A stretch of 17,554 bases of DNA, taken from NCBI GenBank assembly GCA_004298625.1, contig SCSY01000013.1, forward strand, positions 1 through 17,554, given 5' to 3'. Under the pieces are notes generated by a model that worked only from the letters and a program-made list of their open reading frames with translations, searched no databases and was not told the origin of the DNA. A program made the translations under genes and the position numbers. Shown piece after piece: positions 15,120 to 17,554 of this stretch. Source of the DNA: Nitrospirota bacterium. Lineage in GTDB: Bacteria; Nitrospirota; Thermodesulfovibrionia; Thermodesulfovibrionales; UBA1546. Each line of letters opens with the position of its first letter. Position 1 is the stretch's first letter.

Positions 15120-15365
15120 ATGATTGAATTGAAATATTCATTGATAATTGAGGCCACAGGCGAACCGGATTATTTCGGCTTTTATTCTCAAGATCTGGAA
15201 GGTTTTACCGGGATAGGCCACTCGATAGAAGACTGTCTTTATAAAGCAAAGTGGGGCATGATAGAACATATCAATTTACTGAAAGAAAAAGGATTCCCAG
15301 TCCCTCAGCCAAATCCAAACCCAAAGATTATTATTCAAAACGAGCAGGAATTAGCGGCTGTTTGA
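15120..15365 (+). CDS. HicB-like antitoxin-family protein
   Basis: An 81-residue protein with the HicB-type degraded RNase H fold: KYSLIIEATGEPDYFGFYSQDLEGFTGIGHSIEDCLYKAKWGMIEHINLLKEKGFPVPQPNP, where the DLEGF...GxS..D....A pattern and the final PxPxP are typical. ATG at 15120 is chosen because GGAGGG (15109-15114) is five bases away; upstream in-frame TTG and ATG codons lack a site. HicB normally pairs with a ~60-80-residue HicA toxin. I find no HicA in the flanking frames, and there is no obvious C-terminal DNA-binding domain, so it may be a solitary HicB. It lies 20 bp upstream of the TGA-containing [2Fe-2S] gene. Confidence 0.82.
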   Translation: MIELKYSLIIEATGEPDYFGFYSQDLEGFTGIGHSIEDCLYKAKWGMIEHINLLKEKGFPVPQPNPNPKIIIQNEQELAAV

Positions 15366-15385
15366 ATACCACTCTCCTACAATAA

Positions 15386-15610
15386 ATGTCCAATTTAATT
15401 TGTTACTGTTTTGAATACACTGAATCCGACATCAGGAAAGATGTTTATGAGAATAAAGGTCAATCTCTGATATTGGAAAGAATTGCTCTTGAAAAGAAAA
15501 AAGGGACATGCCGGTGTTCGGTTAAAAATCCATCGGGGAAGTGATGTCTGGCAGATGTCCGCCGTGTGGCGGACGAGGCAAAAGAGCAAATGAACAAGAA
15601 GTTAAAATAA
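15386..15610 (+). CDS. Candidate selenoprotein: CopZ-type BFD-like [2Fe-2S] protein with in-frame TGA
   Basis: Reading through the TGA at 15542-15544 gives 74 residues. CYCFEYTESDIRKD (Cys6, Cys8), then CRCSVKNPSGK (Cys42, Cys44), then TGA-Cys54-LADVRRVADEAKEQ. This matches my recall of the BFD-like [2Fe-2S] segment of CopZ-type copper chaperones, where the text is CYCF...CxCEVxNPxGxCCLGDV. The TGA replaces the first Cys of the CC pair, so it would be Sec53. Family-like sequence continues after the TGA to TAA at 15608-15610, which argues against a true stop. A perfect hairpin follows (15557-15574). The ATG at 15386 is the first after an in-frame TAA and has no Shine-Dalgarno sequence. If TGA is a stop, the product is 52 residues and lacks a ligand-region pair. 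Two Cu-ATPases lie in the same window. Confidence 0.72.
15557..15574 (+). promoter_or_regulatory. SECIS-like hairpin after the in-frame TGA
   Basis: GTCCGCC (15557-15563), loop GTGT (15564-15567), GGCGGAC (15568-15574): a perfect 7-bp stem, extendable by a U-G pair. The apical loop begins 19 nt after the TGA and starts with G. Bacterial SECIS elements lie within the coding region just after UGA, with a short apical loop carrying a G near its start. No T-run follows, so it is a poor intrinsic terminator. Confidence 0.6.
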
Positions 15611-15614
15611 AGTT

Positions 15615-16358
15615 TTATATCTCAATCCGCATGTCATCAATCGCAGCAGATGTGTTGCCGAATATCTTTTTTGCAGCTTCCTCTGCCTGTTTTCTTTCCT
15701 CTAAAGATTGATAGATACTTGCATCAAAGTGGACCAGCGCGAGCCTTTTCGCATCAGCCTCTTTTGCGATCCTCGCGGCAGTTTCCGGATTCAGGTGCGG
15801 CCAGTCCTCAGAACTCTGGCCTGGTTTAAAGGCGCATTCGGTGATCAGCAGATCTGCATTTTTTGCCAACTTCACCGCATTCTCGCAGTAACCCGTATCA
15901 GGACAGTATGCGATTACTTTATCTTCCAGCTCAAATCTGTAACCGAGCGTTAATGAGGAATGAAGGAGCGGCAGGAATTCCATACGGAAAGGTATTTCCT
16001 GTTTTTTCTCGGGAAGGTCATAAATCTCTATTTTGTATCCGAGCCTCTCGATCGGCATAGAGAACGGCAGGTTAATGATTTTATTCAGAATCTCTTTTGT
16101 CCCTGCCTGACCGCAGATATAAAGGCCCTGACTTAAATTAAATTTGCCGAGGATATGCAATCCGATGATATGGTCAAGGTGAAAATGGCTCAGGAATAGA
16201 TAAGCAGGTTTTTTATTGGAGATATATCTGTCTGCCTTATAGAGTCCATTTCCTGCATCAAGGATTATGTCATATTTGTCCGTTTCTACAAGGATGCAGA
16301 TGGTGTTTCCGGTGGATGTATCATACCAGCCGTTTGTGCCGAGGAATGTAATTTTCAT
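15615..16358 (-). CDS. RNase Z-like metallo-beta-lactamase-fold hydrolase
   Basis: A 247-residue cytosolic metallo-hydrolase. The N-terminus KITFLGTNGWYDTSTGNT and LDAGNGL are typical of the ElaC/RNase Z branch. The zinc motif is SHFHLDH (His58, His60, Asp62, His63), with further ligands likely in LLHSS, CPDTGYC and VHFDA. The length is shorter than classical tRNase Z (about 300), and I see no clear extended exosite arm, so it may be a general phosphodiesterase or arylsulfatase-like relative. The start codon directly follows the stop of the upstream small membrane protein (TAA-ATG), implying coupled translation. The stop is 4 bp from the end of the convergent [2Fe-2S] gene. Confidence 0.88.
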   Translation of the reverse strand: MKITFLGTNGWYDTSTGNTICILVETDKYDIILDAGNGLYKADRYISNKKPAYLFLSHFHLDHIIGLHILGKFNLSQGLYICGQAGTKEILNKIINLPFSMPIERLGYKIEIYDLPEKKQEIPFRMEFLPLLHSSLTLGYRFELEDKVIAYCPDTGYCENAVKLAKNADLLITECAFKPGQSSEDWPHLNPETAARIAKEADAKRLALVHFDASIYQSLEERKQAEEAAKKIFGNTSAAIDDMRIEI

Positions 16359-16559
16359 TTAATAAATATCTCTAAAGATCGTATATGCATAGTGAAACGC
16401 AAGAATTGAAAACAGCGCGCAGAGGAGACTCAGAAATATATAAAGGATGCTCTTGCCCGTATTTTTCATCTTCAGATGAGCAATGGCCTTTGGAAATATT
16501 GTTGCCGTGCCGAAAAACAGCATTAATCCAAGCAATATCTGCGTAATCATTCTTATCAT
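16359..16559 (-). CDS. Small two-helix membrane protein upstream of the hydrolase
   Basis: Not recognised. 66 residues with two hydrophobic helices (about 4-25 and 37-60) separated by a short basic loop (HLKMKNTGKS). GAGG eight to nine bases before the ATG supports translation. Its TAA is immediately followed by the ATG of the metallo-hydrolase, and a promoter lies upstream at 16612-16640, so the two form an operon. Confidence 0.72.
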   Translation of the reverse strand: MIRMITQILLGLMLFFGTATIFPKAIAHLKMKNTGKSILYIFLSLLCALFSILAFHYAYTIFRDIY

Positions 16560-16611
16560 AATCCGACCTCAAAAATAGACTGAAAAATTTTGTATCACAG
16601 AAGCGATAAAT

Positions 16612-16640
16612 ATAATAAAGCATCCGGTCTTTAAAGGCAA
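16612..16640 (-). promoter_or_regulatory. Promoter of the small membrane protein-hydrolase operon
   Basis: On the minus strand TTGCCT (4/6) and TATTAT (5/6) are separated by 17 bp. The predicted start is near 16605, about 45 nt before the ATG at 16559. It is divergent from the TPR gene. Confidence 0.45.
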
Positions 16641-16659
16641 CTTACAGCTTTATATCGGG

Positions 16660-16665
16660 TATAAT
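16660..16665 (+). promoter_or_regulatory. -10 box of the TPR gene, near-leaderless
   Basis: A perfect TATAAT ends 10 bp before the ATG at 16676, giving a predicted leader of only about 3-5 nt. No good -35 is visible, and no Shine-Dalgarno sequence can fit. Confidence 0.45.
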
Positions 16666-16675
16666 ATAGTGAAAG

Positions 16676-17452
16676 ATGAGAAGGGATCAGATAAAAATAA
16701 CCTCAGACGCCCGTGACGAATTAAGCACATCAATTGTCTTTGGGGACGAGAAATATCTTGTGCAGACAGAACGGGAAAGGGCCGGAAACCTATATGCTAC
16801 CACATATATTTATGTAAACGGCAAGATCATTTCAAAGACAACCGCAAATCATGCTGATATAACCGACAAAAAAGATTTTGACGAGATAATGCGCAAACAG
16901 CACCGGTCTGTAATAGAGATGCTGAAGTTCCAGAAAACAGGGGATGAAAAGAAAGAAATATCAGGCGCTGTTCCGGTTCAGGAAGTTATGTCCCCATCAG
17001 ATTATCTTAAGGCTGTGAAGACGCTTCTTATGAGAAAAAATCAAAGGAGTGCGCTTGAAGCGCTGAAGGAAGGGTTGGAGCAATATCCCGAGAATCCATT
17101 TATCCTTTCTTATTACGGCTGCCTTGAGGCTATTGTGAATAAAAAATACAGATTCGGCATTAATATGTGTAAAAAGGCAATGAGTTTATTGGAAAAAAAA
17201 GTGCCTTTCGGCGAGGAATTTTTTTACCCTATATTCTATCTTAATCTCGGCAGGGCATATCTGGCTTCAGGTAAAAGAAAAGATGCTGTAGCTGCCTTTA
17301 AGAAAGGATTGGAGACTGATACGGGAAACAGCGATCTTCTCATGGAACTAAGCATGCTTGGCGTAAGGAAGAAATCCCCTGTGACATTTCTGTCAAGGTC
17401 TAATCCGATAAATAAATACATCGGGATGCTTTTGCGTAAACTCGGCAGGTAG
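16676..17452 (+). CDS. TPR-containing protein, 258 residues
   Basis: Probably cytosolic. The N-terminal ~75 residues form a beta-rich module (FGDEKYLVQTERERAGNLYATTYIYVNGKIISKT) of unknown function. A linker follows, then two to three TPR-like helix pairs from ~108: YLKAVKTLLMRKNQRSALEALKEGLEQYPENPFILSYYGCL and FYLNLGRAYLASGKRKDAVAAFKKGLETDTGN (canonical TPR). The C-terminus is basic. The TPRs suggest a protein-binding scaffold; partner unknown. Its TAG ends at 17452 and the convergent ferredoxin-domain gene ends at 17453, with no space for a terminator. Confidence 0.85.
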   Translation: MRRDQIKITSDARDELSTSIVFGDEKYLVQTERERAGNLYATTYIYVNGKIISKTTANHADITDKKDFDEIMRKQHRSVIEMLKFQKTGDEKKEISGAVPVQEVMSPSDYLKAVKTLLMRKNQRSALEALKEGLEQYPENPFILSYYGCLEAIVNKKYRFGINMCKKAMSLLEKKVPFGEEFFYPIFYLNLGRAYLASGKRKDAVAAFKKGLETDTGNSDLLMELSMLGVRKKSPVTFLSRSNPINKYIGMLLRKLGR

Positions 17453-17554
17453 TTATTGACCTCTCTTTAAGACTTTTCTTAATACCTTGCCGGGTAAAGT
17501 TTCTTTTGCCTGCAAGGCAGCATGCGGACATACCTCTATGCAGCAGTAACATCT
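17453..17554 (-). CDS. C-terminus of a 4Fe-4S ferredoxin-domain protein (partial)
   Basis: The minus strand is open from the window edge to TAA at 17455-17453 and encodes 33 residues beginning RCYCCIEVCPHAALQ. The CxxC..CxxxCP-type spacing (CYCC...VCPHAA) is a 4Fe-4S cluster half-motif and resembles the C-terminal ferredoxin module of DUF362-family proteins (RCYCCxExCP). The rest lies outside the window, so the family call is tentative. It abuts the stop of the convergent TPR gene. Confidence 0.72.
   Translation of the reverse strand, partial: RCYCCIEVCPHAALQAKETLPGKVLRKVLKRGQ

Noticed and set aside
15557..15574. The hairpin as an intrinsic terminator for the HicB-like gene
   Set aside because: It is inside a continuing family-like reading frame and is followed by GAGGCAAAAG, not a T-run.

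Overview
The window is a stretch of a Gram-negative bacterial chromosome (OmpA-family lipoprotein, several lipobox signal peptides) with GC content in the middle forties by eye. Low-oxygen, metal-handling gene content, RRM and S21 small proteins and the style of the Cu-ATPases suggest an uncultured Nitrospirota (Thermodesulfovibrio-like) or a deltaproteobacterial relative. This placement is an inference from protein flavour, not a computed result.

Layout. 1-4414: two tandem P1B-type Cu(+)-exporting ATPases, the first cut by the window edge, the second with two N-terminal HMA domains. 4421-4702 (minus): acylphosphatase. 4798-6540: a coiled-coil OmpA-like lipoprotein and a YprB-like exonuclease. 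6567-7379 (minus): RNA-handling small proteins, with S21 overlapping an RRM protein, preceded by a cold-shock protein with its own promoter and a leader of about 100 nt. 7655-11134: a 1159-residue lipoprotein with a duplicated TPR array and a C-terminal CHAT (caspase-like) domain. 11208-12521: an mtnP-apt pair that converts methylthioadenosine to adenine and then AMP. 12538-15365: an accessory-looking stretch with a REP-like hairpin, a two-helix membrane protein, a NERD nuclease-domain membrane protein, two unrecognised proteins and a HicB-like antitoxin without a visible HicA. 15386-15610: a short gene with an in-frame TGA. 15615-16559 (minus): an RNase Z-like metallo-hydrolase and a small membrane protein. 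16676-17452: a TPR protein. The right edge holds the last 33 codons of a minus-strand ferredoxin-domain protein.

The most interesting object is 15386-15610. Reading through one TGA gives a 74-residue protein of the BFD-like [2Fe-2S] type found in the N-terminal half of archaeal/bacterial CopZ proteins (CxCF near the N-terminus, CxC, then NPxG[K/R]CC). The TGA falls exactly where the first Cys of the final CC pair is expected. A perfect 7-bp hairpin with a GTGT loop begins 12 nt after it, as expected of a bacterial SECIS element. I read it as a candidate selenoprotein that a standard caller would split or miss.

Other points are low-complexity DNA repeats captured inside the copper ATPase genes (a G4-capable insertion and a shared 39-nt identical block), a perfect palindrome in front of the CHAT gene, and a recurring arrangement of consensus -10 boxes a few bases before ATG codons that lack a Shine-Dalgarno sequence, suggesting leaderless or near-leaderless messages.
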